Made by a program: the position numbers and the translations under genes. From the NCBI GenBank assembly GCA_947455455.1, contig CANGOE010000009.1, forward strand, positions 1 to 55,589: DNA of 55,589 nucleotides, in the 5' to 3' direction. Below, piece by piece: positions 8,636 through 18,624 of the stretch. The notes beneath the pieces were generated by a model. That model had not been told where the DNA came from and did no database searches. It worked only from the letters and a program-made list of their open reading frames with translations. Numbering within the stretch: position 1 is the first letter of the stretch; every line of letters begins with the position of its first letter. This DNA is from Hyphomicrobiales bacterium (GTDB taxonomy: Bacteria > Pseudomonadota > Alphaproteobacteria > Rhizobiales > Beijerinckiaceae).

Positions 8636-11600
8636 ATGAGTCGGTTATTGAGCGAAGTCGGGTTTGTCCATCTGCATGTCCATTCGTCCTTTTCCTTGCT
8701 GGAAGGGGCGTTGCGGATTGACGATCTTAAAAAGCTGGCCTTGAAAGACCGCATGCCCGCTTTGGCTCTGACGGATACCAACAATCTGTTCGGCGCTCTC
8801 GAATTTTCGGAAAAAATGGCCGGCTCCGGGATCCAGCCGATTGTCGGCATCGAATTGTCGGTGGAGACAGGCGAGGACAAAGCGCCGGGCCGCTCGGTCG
8901 GATTGCCGCAAACGCGCCCCTCGCTGGTGCTGATTGCCGCCGATGATCGCGGTTATGCGCAACTGATCCGTCTGGCCTCGCGGGCCTATATGCTGTCGGG
9001 CGCAGGCGAGACACCCCATATCGAACTCGATGATCTGATGGCCGAGCCCGAAGGCTTGATCGTGCTCAGCGGCGGCCCCAAGGGCCTGCTGGATCGCCCT
9101 TTGGCGCAAGGACAGCGCGATCTTGCCGAATTGCGGCTCAATAGGCTCAAAGAGGCGTTCGGTGACCGCTTCTATATCGAATTGCAACGCCATGGCCTGC
9201 CCGACGAGGCTGTTGTTGAACCGCAACTGATTGAACTGGCCTATCGGCATCACGTGCCATTGGTGGCGACCAATGAGCCGTTTTTTGCCAAAACCACCGA
9301 TTATCAGGCCCATGATGCGCTGTTGGCGATTGCCGAAGGTCGTGTGGTGTCAGATGATCAACGGCGCCGTGTCAGCTTGGAGCATCACTTCAAGACCCGT
9401 GCGCAAATGATTGAACTGTTTAAAGATTTACCAGAGGCAATCTCGAACAGTGTCGAAATCGCCATGCGTTGCCATGTGCGCCCGCGCACCCAAAAGCCGA
9501 TCCTGCCGCGCTTTACCACGGGAGAAGGCGGGGCCGAGGTGGATGAAGCCGCCGCACTTGCGGCAATGGCCCATCAGGGTTTGAAAGCCCGCTTGGCCAT
9601 TCACGGACCTGCTGATGGCTTGACCGAGCGCGACTATGTCGAGCGTCTTGATTTCGAATTGTCGGTTATCGCCCGCATGCAATATCCCGGCTATTTCCTG
9701 ATCGTGGCTGATTTTATCCAATGGGCGAAATCGCAAGGTATCCCTGTCGGTCCGGGTCGTGGCTCGGGGGCAGGGTCGCTTGTGGCCTATGCGACCACCA
9801 TTACCGATCTGGACCCGTTGCGCTTCGGCCTGCTGTTCGAGCGGTTTTTGAATCCCGAACGTGTCTCCATGCCGGATTTCGATATCGACTTCTGTCAGGA
9901 GCGGCGCGACGAGGTGATCCGCTATGTCCAGCATCGCTATGGGTTGGATCGGGTGGCGCAGATCATCACCTTCGGAACCTTGCAGGCGCGTGGTGTGTTG
10001 CGCGATGTGGGGCGCGTCTTGCAACTGCCTTATGGGCAGGTCGACAAGCTGACCAAGCTGGTGCCGCAAAACCCCGCCAATCCGGTTACGCTTGATCAGG
10101 CGATCGAGGGTGAACCGCGATTGCGCGAAGCGGCGCGGGAAGATCCGGTCGTCTCGCAACTGCTCGATATTGCCCGCAATCTCGAAGGGTTGCACCGCCA
10201 CGCCTCGACCCATGCGGCGGGTATTGTGATCGGTGACCGCCCGCTCGAGGAAATTGTGCCGCTCTATCGCGACCCGAAATCCGATATGCCGGTGACGCAA
10301 TTCAACATGAAATGGGTTGAACCTGCCGGTCTGGTCAAATTCGACTTTCTGGGTCTCAAAACCCTGACAGTGATCCAAACCGCGATCCGTCTGCTGGAAG
10401 CGCGCAATATCATCATCGATATCTCCACCATCCCGCTGGATGACGAAAAATCCTATGCGATGATGGGGCGTGGCGAAACCGTCGGTGTGTTCCAGTTGGA
10501 AAGTGCTGGCATGCGCAAGGCGCTGGCCGAAATGCGCGCTGACCGTTTCGAGGACATCATCGCGCTGGTCGCGCTCTACCGGCCGGGTCCGATGGCCAAT
10601 ATTCCGGTCTATTGCGCCCGCAAATTGGGGCAGGAACAGGTCGAATATCTGCATCCGATGCTGGAGCCGGTGCTCAAAGAAACCCATGGCGTGATCATCT
10701 ATCAGGAACAGGTGATGCAGATCGCCCAGCTCCTGTCCGGCTATTCGCTCGGTGAAGCCGACTTGCTTCGTCGCGCGATGGGGAAAAAGATCAAATCCGA
10801 AATGGATGCCCAGCGCGAACGGTTCGTGACCGGGGCGATGGAAAAGGGCCTTGGCAAAGCCATTGCCGACGAGATTTTCGATCTTTTGGCCAAATTCGCC
10901 GATTACGGCTTCAACAAGAGCCATGCGGCCGCCTATGCTTTGGTGGCCTATCAGACAGCCTATCTGAAGGCCAATTATCCGGTGGAGTTTCTGGCCGCTT
11001 CGATGACGCTGGATCTGTCCAATACCGATAAATTGTCGGAATTCCGCCGCGAGGCGCAACGTCTCGGGATCAAGGTCGAACCACCATCGATCAACCGTTC
11101 CGGCGTGGTGTTCGAGGTGCATGCCGATCCCGAAGACGTGCTGTCGATCCGCTATGCTTTGGCCGCCATCAAGGGAGTTGGTCAGCAAGCGGTTGAAAGT
11201 CTGGTCGAAAGCAGAGGGACGGAGCCTTTCAAGGATCTGGGCGATCTGGCGCGCCGTCTCAATCCGCGCATGGCCAACAAGCGCACGCTTGAAAGCCTGA
11301 TTGCCGCCGGTGCGCTCGACGATTTCGAGCCGAACCGCGCCAAGGCCACCGCCGCAATCGAAGTCATGATGGCTACGGCCAATCGCGCTGTCAGCGAAGC
11401 GGCGGCGGGGCAGGGCGATATTTTCGGCGGGGTCGGCGAGCCCGAACCCTTGCGTGTGCCGCCTTTCCAGCCTTGGACCACCGCCGACCGCCTGCAACGC
11501 GAATATGAAGCGATCGGCTTCTTTCTGACCGGCCATCCGCTTGATGATTATGGTTCCGTGTTGCGCCGCCTGTCTGTGCAACGCTTTTCCGATTTTGCCC

Positions 11601-12100
11601 GCGCCGTGCGGGGTGGGGCAACCACGGGCCGGGTTGCCGCGACGGTGCTCGACAGACAGGAACGGCGCACGAAATCCGGCAATAAAATGGGTATTCTGGC
11701 GCTTTCGGACCAAACCGGCCATTTCGAGGCGATTATTTTCCAGGAGGGCCTGAACCATTACCGCGACCAGTTGGAGCCGGGCAAAGCCGTGCTTCTGGTG
11801 TTGCAAGGCAATCTGGAAGGCGAAGAGGTGAGGGTGCGAATCCAGACGGTCGAAATGCTCGATCAGGTGGCCTCGCGTTTGCCCTCGGCCCTGCGGATCA
11901 CTCTGGATCAGGAAACACCGATCCCGTCTCTGCTCGAACATTTGCGCGACAAGGGTGACGGCGAGGTCAATATTGTGGTGATGATCGATGGCGGCAGTCG
12001 TGAGGTGGATGTCAAACTGCCCGGTTCCTATCGCGCCACACCGCATATTGCCGGTTTGTTGAAAGCCGTTCCGGGCGTGATGAGCGTCGAATTAAGCTGA
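8636..12100 (+). CDS. dnaE: DNA polymerase III subunit alpha
   Basis: The 1154-residue replicative polymerase catalytic subunit (DnaE1). The PHP domain opens with HLHVHSSFSLLEGA near residue 11. The polymerase core has GPGRGSGAGSLVAYA near 373 and the catalytic-aspartate motif PDFDID at about 413-418. Downstream are the KFDFLGLKTLTVI, ALYRPGPM and FNKSHAAAYALVAYQTAYLKANYP blocks, a helix-hairpin-helix near IKGVGQQAVESLVESRG and an OB-fold near residue 1000. Length fits the essential DnaE1 type rather than the shorter SOS-mutagenic DnaE2. ATG 8636 is chosen from the family N-terminus and AGGGAG upstream. It follows the SOS-controlled small gene by 130 bases with no terminator between, so read-through from that promoter is possible. 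Confidence 0.98.
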   Translation: MSRLLSEVGFVHLHVHSSFSLLEGALRIDDLKKLALKDRMPALALTDTNNLFGALEFSEKMAGSGIQPIVGIELSVETGEDKAPGRSVGLPQTRPSLVLIAADDRGYAQLIRLASRAYMLSGAGETPHIELDDLMAEPEGLIVLSGGPKGLLDRPLAQGQRDLAELRLNRLKEAFGDRFYIELQRHGLPDEAVVEPQLIELAYRHHVPLVATNEPFFAKTTDYQAHDALLAIAEGRVVSDDQRRRVSLEHHFKTRAQMIELFKDLPEAISNSVEIAMRCHVRPRTQKPILPRFTTGEGGAEVDEAAALAAMAHQGLKARLAIHGPADGLTERDYVERLDFELSVIARMQYPGYFLIVADFIQWAKSQGIPVGPGRGSGAGSLVAYATTITDLDPLRFGLLFERFLNPERVSMPDFDIDFCQERRDEVIRYVQHRYGLDRVAQIITFGTLQARGVLRDVGRVLQLPYGQVDKLTKLVPQNPANPVTLDQAIEGEPRLREAAREDPVVSQLLDIARNLEGLHRHASTHAAGIVIGDRPLEEIVPLYRDPKSDMPVTQFNMKWVEPAGLVKFDFLGLKTLTVIQTAIRLLEARNIIIDISTIPLDDEKSYAMMGRGETVGVFQLESAGMRKALAEMRADRFEDIIALVALYRPGPMANIPVYCARKLGQEQVEYLHPMLEPVLKETHGVIIYQEQVMQIAQLLSGYSLGEADLLRRAMGKKIKSEMDAQRERFVTGAMEKGLGKAIADEIFDLLAKFADYGFNKSHAAAYALVAYQTAYLKANYPVEFLAASMTLDLSNTDKLSEFRREAQRLGIKVEPPSINRSGVVFEVHADPEDVLSIRYALAAIKGVGQQAVESLVESRGTEPFKDLGDLARRLNPRMANKRTLESLIAAGALDDFEPNRAKATAAIEVMMATANRAVSEAAAGQGDIFGGVGEPEPLRVPPFQPWTTADRLQREYEAIGFFLTGHPLDDYGSVLRRLSVQRFSDFARAVRGGATTGRVAATVLDRQERRTKSGNKMGILALSDQTGHFEAIIFQEGLNHYRDQLEPGKAVLLVLQGNLEGEEVRVRIQTVEMLDQVASRLPSALRITLDQETPIPSLLEHLRDKGDGEVNIVVMIDGGSREVDVKLPGSYRATPHIAGLLKAVPGVMSVELS

Positions 12101-12146
12101 TCTGTGGCTTTTGAACCCTTAACCTTGGGCCATGTCCGCTTTCGAC

Positions 12147-12175
12147 TTGCCAAACAGAGCGTTTGCGACTATGAG
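12147..12175 (+). promoter_or_regulatory. Candidate rpsB promoter
   Basis: TTGCCA at 12147-12152 and TATGAG at 12170-12175 are separated by 17 bases, about 100 bases before rpsB. The match is moderate and made by eye; no other pair in this gap looked better. Confidence 0.35.
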
Positions 12176-12194
12176 CCACAGCTATCACACATGC

Positions 12195-12240
12195 GGATGC
12201 GGGTCTTGACGGACCCATCCGGTGGCCGGGCTCATCCCGG
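12195..12240 (+). promoter_or_regulatory. Structured rpsB leader
   Basis: Two hairpins precede rpsB. The first pairs GGAT-GC-GGGTC (12195-12205) with GACCC-ATCC (12212-12220), with a two-base bulge. The second pairs CCGGG (12226-12230) with CCCGG (12236-12240). In E. coli, S2 represses rpsB-tsf through a structured leader; a similar role here is inferred only from position. Confidence 0.4.
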
Positions 12241-12277
12241 TCCACTTATCCGCAGAGGACAAACCGGAGAATAGACC

Positions 12278-13273
12278 ATGGCACTGCCTGATTTTTCTAT
12301 GCGTCAATTGCTTGAAGCTGGCGCCCATTTCGGACATCAATCCCACCGCTGGAATCCGAAGATGGCCCCTTACATCTTCGGCACGCGCAACAATATCCAC
12401 ATCATCGATCTGGCCCAGACCGTTCCGGCTTTGCATCGCGCTTTGCAGGCTGTGTCCGATACGGTGGCCGCTGGTGGCCGCGTGCTGTTCGTCGGCACCA
12501 AGCGCCAGGCACAGGATCATGTGGCAGAAGCGGCCCGCCGCTCGGCCCAGTATTTCGTCAATGCCCGTTGGCTCGGTGGCATGCTGACCAACTGGAAGAC
12601 CATTTCCGGTTCGATCCAGCGTTTGCGCAAGGTTGATGAAATCCTCGCCGGTGGCGCTGTTGGCCTGACCAAAAAAGAACGTCTGATGCTTGGCCGTGAA
12701 AAGGAAAAGCTCGATCGTGCTTTGGGCGGCATCAAGGATATGGGCGGCACTCCCGACCTGATTTTCGTGATCGACACCAACAAGGAAGCTCTGGCGATTG
12801 CCGAAGCCAACCGTCTCGGTATTCCTGTTGCCGCGATCATCGACACCAATTGTGATCCCGATGGCATCACTTTCCCGATCCCTGCCAATGACGATGCCGG
12901 CCGTGCACTGTCGCTCTATTGCGATCTGATTGCCCGTGCCGCTCTCGATGGCATTTCGCGCGGTCAGGGCGCAAGCGGTATCGACCATGGCGCTTCGGTT
13001 GCTCCGATGGTTGAAGAACTGCCTGCCGCGACCGGTGCTGGTTTCGAGCGTCTGGCCGCCCCGCGTGGCGCACCCGATGATCTGACCAAACTGCCCGGCA
13101 TTGGCCCACAGCATGTGACCAAGCTCAACGAAGCCGGTGTGTTCCATTATTCGCAGCTTGCTGCGATGACCGATGCCGATGTGGCTGCCCTCGATGCAGA
13201 ACTGAAGCTGTCGGGTCGTATGGTCCGCGAAGGCTGGGTGGCTTTTGCCCAGGCTCAGGTTGACGCGGCCTAA
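12278..13273 (+). CDS. rpsB: 30S ribosomal protein S2 with C-terminal extension
   Basis: A 331-residue small-subunit protein. The S2 core has [26 protein letters not shown] at the start, FVGTKRQAQ near 70, [15 protein letters not shown] near 96, and [36 protein letters not shown] near 160. Typical S2 is about 240 residues. From about 250 an extension follows with [27 protein letters not shown], resembling a helix-hairpin-helix-like module found at the C-terminus of S2 in many alphaproteobacteria. GGAG lies upstream of ATG 12278. tsf follows, the usual pair. Confidence 0.97.
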   Translation: MALPDFSMRQLLEAGAHFGHQSHRWNPKMAPYIFGTRNNIHIIDLAQTVPALHRALQAVSDTVAAGGRVLFVGTKRQAQDHVAEAARRSAQYFVNARWLGGMLTNWKTISGSIQRLRKVDEILAGGAVGLTKKERLMLGREKEKLDRALGGIKDMGGTPDLIFVIDTNKEALAIAEANRLGIPVAAIIDTNCDPDGITFPIPANDDAGRALSLYCDLIARAALDGISRGQGASGIDHGASVAPMVEELPAATGAGFERLAAPRGAPDDLTKLPGIGPQHVTKLNEAGVFHYSQLAAMTDADVAALDAELKLSGRMVREGWVAFAQAQVDAA

Positions 13274-13323
13274 TTGATGCATTGTGCGCGGCTTGCTGTG
13301 ATGCAGGCCGTCTGATCCCATCC

Positions 13324-13347
13324 GGCGGTAGCGGTAACGCTGCCGCC
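13324..13347 (+). other. Strong hairpin with GNRA loop between rpsB and tsf
   Basis: Ten-pair stem (13324-13333 with 13338-13347, including one G-T pair) capped by GTAA, which in RNA is a GNRA tetraloop. It is not followed by T, so it is unlikely to terminate fully; it may set the S2 to EF-Ts ratio by partial attenuation or by mRNA processing. It lies 31 bases before tsf. Confidence 0.6.
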
Positions 13348-13378
13348 GTCTCATATTCAAACAAGAAGGATGAATGTC

Positions 13379-14305
13379 ATGGCGACGATTACCGCCGCGC
13401 TGGTGAAAGATCTTCGTGAGAAGACAGGGGCCGGCATGATGGATTGCAAAGCCGCTCTTGAAGCCAATTCCGGTGATATTGAAGCGGCAATCGACTGGTT
13501 GCGCACCAAGGGTCTGGCCAAGGCCGCCAAGAAATCCGGTCGTGTTGCGGCTGAGGGTCTGGTCGGTGTTGTCACTTCCGGTCCGAAGGGCGTGGTTGTC
13601 GAGCTGAATTCGGAAACCGATTTCGTGGCCCGCAACGAAGCCTTCCAGGGTCTTGTCCGTGATGTGGCGCATGTGGCGCACACCACCGGTCATGTGGATG
13701 TCGAAGCCCTGAAGGGCGCGGCTTACCCTGCCGGTGCAACGGTTGGCGATGCGATTGCCTCGGCGATTGCCACCATCGGCGAAAACATGACCCTGCGTCG
13801 CGCCGCCAAGCTGGAAGTCAAGAATGGCGTTGTCGCCTCTTACGTCCATGGCGCTGTATCCGACGGGATCGGCAAGATCGCTGTGCTGGTTGCCCTTGAA
13901 TCCACAGGCAAGGCTGATGAATTGGCCGCTCTGGGCCGCCAGATCGCCATGCATGTGGCCGCAACCAATCCTGCCGGTCTTGATTCCTCGACCCTCGATG
14001 CGGCGACTGTCGATCGCGAAAAGGCTGTTCTGGCTGAAAAGAATGCCGGCAAGCCACCGCAGGTGATGGAAAAAATCATCGAAAGCGGCTTGAAAAGCTA
14101 TTATAAGGAAGTCTGCCTGCTCGATCAGGCCTTCATTCATGACGGAGCCAAAACAGTGGCGCAGGCTGTCAAGGAAAGCGAAGGGCGCGTTGGTGCTCCA
14201 GTCGTTTTGACCGGCTTTATCCGCTATGGTCTGGGCGAAGGCATCGAGAAACAGGAAAGCGACTTTGCCGCCGAAGTGGCGGCCGCGGCGGGTGTCAAAG
14301 CCTGA
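13379..14305 (+). CDS. tsf: Elongation factor Ts
   Basis: A 308-residue guanine-nucleotide exchange factor for EF-Tu. The N-terminal UBA-like part reads [39 protein letters not shown], with the TDFVARNE motif ([12 protein letters not shown]) near residue 80, and two core domains follow. ATG 13379 is preferred over ATG 13370: AAGAAGGA at 13363-13370 is correctly spaced (8 bases) and the family starts MATITAA. It ends just before a strong terminator, so rpsB-tsf form a unit. Confidence 0.97.
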   Translation: MATITAALVKDLREKTGAGMMDCKAALEANSGDIEAAIDWLRTKGLAKAAKKSGRVAAEGLVGVVTSGPKGVVVELNSETDFVARNEAFQGLVRDVAHVAHTTGHVDVEALKGAAYPAGATVGDAIASAIATIGENMTLRRAAKLEVKNGVVASYVHGAVSDGIGKIAVLVALESTGKADELAALGRQIAMHVAATNPAGLDSSTLDAATVDREKAVLAEKNAGKPPQVMEKIIESGLKSYYKEVCLLDQAFIHDGAKTVAQAVKESEGRVGAPVVLTGFIRYGLGEGIEKQESDFAAEVAAAAGVKA

Positions 14306-14320
14306 CGCAAACGGAATGAA

Positions 14321-14348
14321 AAGGCGGCGTTCGAGCCGCCTTTTTTTT
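14321..14348 (+). terminator. Intrinsic terminator after tsf
   Basis: Stem AAGGCGGC (14321-14328) with GCCGCCTT (14335-14342), loop GTTCGA, and a run of eight T at 14341-14348. A textbook rho-independent terminator between tsf and pyrH; pyrH may be expressed partly by read-through, as its start is only 22 bases on. Confidence 0.9.
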
Positions 14349-14369
14349 GGAATGGAGAAAGGGTGCCCC

Positions 14370-15083
14370 ATGGCAGAGTTCAAACGTGTGTTGGTCAAAT
14401 TGTCCGGCGAAGCTCTTTTGGCTCCAGATGGTTACTGGTTGCACCCTTCGACCCTGATGACGCTGGCGGCCGATCTGGCCGAGGCGTCGCATGCAGGCAT
14501 CGAATTGGCTGTCGTGATCGGTGGTGGCAACATCATCCGTGGCGCCAAAGTGGGCGCGGCTGGCTGGATCGATCGTGCCACAGCCGATTCGATGGGGATG
14601 CTGGCGACCGTCATGAATTCGATCGCGCTTGAGGGCGCATTGGAAGCGGCCGGATCTGCCGCCCGCACCATGTCGGCCGTCGCCATGGCTTCGATTTGCG
14701 AGACCTATGCACGCCAGCCCGCTTTGCATCACATGCGCAAGGGCCGGATTGTGATTCTGGGTGGCGGCACGGGCAGTCCGTTTTTCACCACCGATACCGC
14801 GGCCGTGTTGCGTGCCATCGAATTGAAGTGCGATGCCGTGCTGAAGGCCACGCAGGTGGATGGTGTTTATTCGGACGATCCCAAGAAAAACCCCAAAGCC
14901 ATCCGCTATGATGTGTTGAGCCATGACGAGGCCATTACCAAAGATTTGAAAGTGATGGATACGGCGGCTTTTGCTTTGGCGAGAGAGAACAAGCTGACCA
15001 TTCTGGTGGGCTCCTGCCATGCGCCGGCCACTATCAAGGGGATTTTGCAGGGAACTTCACCCGCAACGCGCGTCACCCCTTGA
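14370..15083 (+). CDS. pyrH: Uridylate kinase
   Basis: A 237-residue UMP kinase of the amino-acid-kinase fold, making UDP for nucleotide and cell-envelope precursor synthesis. The N-terminal KRVLVKLSGEAL carries the phosphate-binding Lys, GGGNIIRG follows near residue 50, then the RATADSMGMLATVMNSIAL block, GGGTGSPFFTTDTAA near 132 and KATQVDGVYSDDPKKNPKA near 160. ATG 14370 has GGAGAAAGGG upstream. The tsf-pyrH-frr order is highly conserved in bacteria. Confidence 0.97.
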   Translation: MAEFKRVLVKLSGEALLAPDGYWLHPSTLMTLAADLAEASHAGIELAVVIGGGNIIRGAKVGAAGWIDRATADSMGMLATVMNSIALEGALEAAGSAARTMSAVAMASICETYARQPALHHMRKGRIVILGGGTGSPFFTTDTAAVLRAIELKCDAVLKATQVDGVYSDDPKKNPKAIRYDVLSHDEAITKDLKVMDTAAFALARENKLTILVGSCHAPATIKGILQGTSPATRVTP

Positions 15084-15145
15084 ACCCGAGCCCAATGCGG
15101 CTTAATCCCTAATAATTATCTTTTGTCCCTTAAGGGTTTTCGATC

Positions 15146-15700
15146 ATGAGCACAGAATTCGATCTTGCCGACCTTAAACGCCGTATGGCTGGTGGCGTGC
15201 AGTCTTTCAAAAACGATTTGAGCAGTTTGCGCACCGGTCGCGCCTCGTCAAATCTGCTGGATCCCATTCAGGTGGATGCCTATGGCGCGATGATGCCGAT
15301 GAACCAGGTGGCCACTGTCACCGTTCCCGAGCCGCGCATGATTTCGGTGTCGGTGTGGGACCGTTCGATGGTGTCGGCGGTTGAAAAGGCCATCCGCGAT
15401 TCGGATCTGGGCTTCAATCCTTCGACCGAAGGGCAGACCATCCGCATCCGTATTCCGGAAATGAACGAGCAACGCCGCAAGGAAATGGTCAAGGTTGCCA
15501 ATAAATACGCCGAAGAAGCCCGCGTCGCCGTACGCCATGTGCGCCGCGATGGCATGGACCTCTTGAAAAAGCTGGAAAAGGAAATCGGCAAGGACGATAT
15601 CGAACGTCATTCCGAACAGGTCCAGAAGGCCACCGATCAGCATATTGCTGAAATCGATCAGGCTTTGGTGGCCAAAGAAAAGGAAATCATGCAAGTTTAA
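15146..15700 (+). CDS. frr: Ribosome recycling factor
   Basis: A 184-residue protein that splits post-termination ribosomes together with EF-G. Family motifs: [21 protein letters not shown] near residue 28, the [13 protein letters not shown] block, and in the three-helix bundle [34 protein letters not shown] near 105-140. Length is exactly typical. The leader holds the short palindrome CCCTTAAGGG at about 15129-15138. Confidence 0.97.
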   Translation: MSTEFDLADLKRRMAGGVQSFKNDLSSLRTGRASSNLLDPIQVDAYGAMMPMNQVATVTVPEPRMISVSVWDRSMVSAVEKAIRDSDLGFNPSTEGQTIRIRIPEMNEQRRKEMVKVANKYAEEARVAVRHVRRDGMDLLKKLEKEIGKDDIERHSEQVQKATDQHIAEIDQALVAKEKEIMQV

Positions 15701-15746
15701 TCCGCATCCGTTTTTGCGGTTCGCCACAACAGGGGGAGGGGCTGTC

Positions 15747-16538
15747 ATGACATCACATCCGACAACCGCTCCCGCTATGGCGCATGGTGTGTCCCACTCA
15801 TCGGACAGCCTGCCTGCCCATATTGCCGTGATTATGGATGGCAACGGCCGTTGGGCCAAAGCCCGCGGACTGCCGCGGATCGAAGGACATCGTCGCGGTT
15901 TGGAAGCCTTGCGCGGTCTTGTCCGCGCCGCCGATCAACGCGGGATCCGATTTCTGACAGTTTACAGTTTTTCTTCCGAAAACTGGCGCCGTCCGGCCGA
16001 GGAAGTCTCGGAACTCTTGGGGCTTTTGCGCTATTTTATCCGTCAGGATGTCGCTGATCTCTCGGCCCGCAACGTGCGCATCCGCATTATTGGCCGGCGC
16101 AACGATCTGCCTGACGATATTGCCGTGTTGTTGCGCGAGGCTGAAACCACCACCGCAAGCAATACCGGCCTGACCCTGATCATTGCGTTCAATTACGGCG
16201 CCAGAGATGAATTGCTGAGAGCCACGCAGGCTTTGGCCTCTCAGGTGGCTGAGGGGCGACTGGCCGTTGCCGATATGAGCGAACAGCATATTTGCGATGC
16301 GCTTGATACGTCCGGTCTGCCTGATCCCGATTTGCTGATCCGGACCTCCGGGGAGGTGCGTTTATCCAATTTCATGATGTGGCAACTGGCCTATACCGAA
16401 TTGGTATTTTTGCCCGTTGCCTGGCCCGATTTCGATGCCGCCGCTCTTGATGGCGCTTTGGTTGAATTCAGCCATCGCCAGCGCCGCTTCGGAGGGTTGA
16501 CCGAACCTTCCGCAGAACAGGCAAGGGGGCAGGTGTGA
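15747..16538 (+). CDS. uppS: Isoprenyl transferase (undecaprenyl diphosphate synthase family)
   Basis: A 263-residue cis-prenyltransferase that builds the C55 carrier lipid for peptidoglycan and polysaccharide synthesis from farnesyl diphosphate and isopentenyl diphosphate. The catalytic motif [17 protein letters not shown] includes Asp31; others are [27 protein letters not shown] and the C-terminal [25 protein letters not shown]. About 20 poorly conserved residues precede the motif. ATG 15747 follows AGGGGGAGGGG. The stop overlaps cdsA by four bases. Confidence 0.96.
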   Translation: MTSHPTTAPAMAHGVSHSSDSLPAHIAVIMDGNGRWAKARGLPRIEGHRRGLEALRGLVRAADQRGIRFLTVYSFSSENWRRPAEEVSELLGLLRYFIRQDVADLSARNVRIRIIGRRNDLPDDIAVLLREAETTTASNTGLTLIIAFNYGARDELLRATQALASQVAEGRLAVADMSEQHICDALDTSGLPDPDLLIRTSGEVRLSNFMMWQLAYTELVFLPVAWPDFDAAALDGALVEFSHRQRRFGGLTEPSAEQARGQV

Positions 16539-17395
16539 CATTATCCCTTCAGCCCCGATCTGCTGACAAGTCATCCGAACTGGTGTTGCGGGTTGTTTCT
16601 GCAGTGGTGCTGGCTCCCGTGACAATCGGGGTGACCATTGCGGGTGGCGTTGTGTTCGATGCCTTCTGGTTTATTGCCGCCGTGCTGATGTCCTACGAAT
16701 TCTTGCGGTTGATCACACCCCGCCATCGCCCTTTCTGGGGGGCGGTATTTATTCATGCCTCGATTTTATGTGCTCTTTACGGCTTTGTCCGCGAGACCGA
16801 ACCGTCCATTGTGCTCAAATTGATCGCCCCGTCGCTGTTTGCCTTGTTTGTCTGGAATGAATCACGCGCCGGTATTTTGCCATTCTGGCATGTCATGGCG
16901 CTGTTTTATCCGCTGGTCACGTTTGTTGCCCCCCTCGTGATTATCAGCCATGACCATGGCGGCGCGGTCGCGATGATCTGGATTTTCGCGGTTGTCTGGG
17001 GCACCGATATCGGGGCGTTTTTTGTCGGGCGTTTGCTGGGTGGACCCAAATTGGCCCCTTCGATCAGTCCGGGTAAAACGTGGTCCGGCTTTATGGGCGG
17101 GTTGTTGTTCGGTACAGGCATCAGTGTGGCGTGGATTGAACTTGCTGGCCTGCAATGGGGCTGGGGTTGGGTGAGTGGCCCCTCATTGATACTGATCTGC
17201 CTGATGGCTTCCGTCATCGGCCAGATCGGTGATCTGTTTGAAAGTTTTCTCAAACGCCGTCTGGGCATCAAGGACAGTGGCAGGCTGATCCCCGGTCATG
17301 GCGGCATTATCGATCGCCTCGATTCCTTTGTGTTTGTCGCGCTCTATTTATTGTTGCTGATGGTTTCGGGTGCCTTTTCAGGATTGATTGTATGA
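16535..17395 (+). CDS. cdsA: Phosphatidate cytidylyltransferase
   Basis: A 286-residue polytopic membrane enzyme making CDP-diacylglycerol from CTP and phosphatidate. The C-terminal family signature [27 protein letters not shown] is complete, including the paired aspartates of DRLDS, and the protein has about eight hydrophobic segments. It starts with GTG 16535 in a four-base overlap with uppS (GTGA), and its stop overlaps the ATG of dxr, so the three genes are translationally coupled. Confidence 0.96.
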   Translation: MTLSLQPRSADKSSELVLRVVSAVVLAPVTIGVTIAGGVVFDAFWFIAAVLMSYEFLRLITPRHRPFWGAVFIHASILCALYGFVRETEPSIVLKLIAPSLFALFVWNESRAGILPFWHVMALFYPLVTFVAPLVIISHDHGGAVAMIWIFAVVWGTDIGAFFVGRLLGGPKLAPSISPGKTWSGFMGGLLFGTGISVAWIELAGLQWGWGWVSGPSLILICLMASVIGQIGDLFESFLKRRLGIKDSGRLIPGHGGIIDRLDSFVFVALYLLLLMVSGAFSGLIV

Positions 17396-18573
17396 CACGC
17401 AAACGTGTTGTTGTGCTTGGGGCCACCGGATCAGTGGGCCGCACGGCTTTGGCTGTGATTTCAGAGCATCCCGATTTGTTCAGTGTCGAAGCGCTGGTTG
17501 CCGGACAGGATGTCGAGGCGCTGGCGCAATTGGCGCGGGCCTATCAGCCCAAAATGGTAGCGATTGCCGATGAAGCGGCGGCTTTGCCCCTTAAAAACGC
17601 CTTGACCGGAACGGGTATTGCCACAGGTGCTGGCGCGCAGGCGGTGATCGAAGCGGCCTGTATCGATTGCGATATTGTCGTGGCAGGCATTGTTGGCACT
17701 TCCGGCCTGTTGCCGACTTTTGCGGCCGTCAAGCATGGCCGTACCATTGCGCTGGCCAACAAGGAATGTCTGGTCTGTGCCGGTGATGCCTTTATGGCAG
17801 GCGCTTTGCATTATGGGGCACGTATTCTGCCGCTTGATTCCGAGCATAATGCGCTGTTTCAGGTGCTCGACGGGCAGGACAAAAAATTCGTTACGAAAAT
17901 GACCCTGACAGCTTCAGGTGGTCCATTCCGCAGTTGGAGCAAAGAGGCTATCGACAATGCCAGTGTCGAACAGGCTTTGGCGCATCCCAACTGGTCGATG
18001 GGTCCAAAAATCACGATTGATTCCGCCTCGATGATGAACAAGGGGCTGGAATTGATCGAGGCCCATCATATTTTCGGCATATCGGCCGATCGGCTCGACG
18101 TTTTGATCCATCCGCAGAGCATCATTCACGGCTTGATCAGTTTTGCCGACGGTTCTGTCTCTGCCGGAATGGCCATGCCGGATATGCGGGTTCCGACGGC
18201 CCATTGCCTGGCCTATCCGGAACGAATCCATTCGGGTGTTGTGCCGCTTGATCTGGCGGCCATTGGCCAGTTGAGTTTCGAACGCCCCGATCTGGTCCGC
18301 TTTCCTGCCCTTGCTCTGGCCCATCATGCCTTGGCCGCCGGCGGCGTGATGCCTGCTGTCATGAATGCGGCCAATGAGGTGGCCGTGCACACCTTCTTGA
18401 AGGGGCAATGTCCATTCGGGGCGATTTCCGACATTGTCGCGGCTGTCATGGAACAGGCCGTGGGCTGGACGGTCGGCGAGAGCAGTATCGAGCGTTATCT
18501 TGAAGCTGACCTTGATGCGCGTCGTATCGCGCACCACATTATCTCCAATCATGCCACATTACGGTTACAATAG
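17392..18573 (+). CDS. dxr: 1-deoxy-D-xylulose 5-phosphate reductoisomerase
   Basis: A 393-residue enzyme, the second step of the MEP isoprenoid pathway, rearranging and reducing DXP to MEP with NADPH. The N-terminal nucleotide-binding loop is GATGSVG at residues 10-16; ALANKECLVCAG, the metal-site region PLDSEHNALFQ, SGGPFR, NWSMGPKITIDSASMMNKGLELIEAHH and PQSIIHG are all present. It sits between cdsA and rseP, the usual envelope-cluster order, and supplies the isoprenoid units used by UppS. Confidence 0.97.
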   Translation: MTRKRVVVLGATGSVGRTALAVISEHPDLFSVEALVAGQDVEALAQLARAYQPKMVAIADEAAALPLKNALTGTGIATGAGAQAVIEAACIDCDIVVAGIVGTSGLLPTFAAVKHGRTIALANKECLVCAGDAFMAGALHYGARILPLDSEHNALFQVLDGQDKKFVTKMTLTASGGPFRSWSKEAIDNASVEQALAHPNWSMGPKITIDSASMMNKGLELIEAHHIFGISADRLDVLIHPQSIIHGLISFADGSVSAGMAMPDMRVPTAHCLAYPERIHSGVVPLDLAAIGQLSFERPDLVRFPALALAHHALAAGGVMPAVMNAANEVAVHTFLKGQCPFGAISDIVAAVMEQAVGWTVGESSIERYLEADLDARRIAHHIISNHATLRLQ

Positions 18574-18624
18574 GGCCGTAGATCATTTGCAGATGATCTC
18601 GAATCTGAACGGATAAGACCCCTT

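Noticed and set aside
9428..12046. 872-codon open frame antisense to dnaE
   Set aside because: It is the complement of a clear dnaE coding frame; histidine- and glutamine-rich composition is typical of antisense shadows, with no family motif and no ribosome site.
12185..14398. 737-codon open frame antisense to rpsB and tsf
   Set aside because: It runs through two certain genes, a terminator and two spacers; composition is that of a shadow frame.
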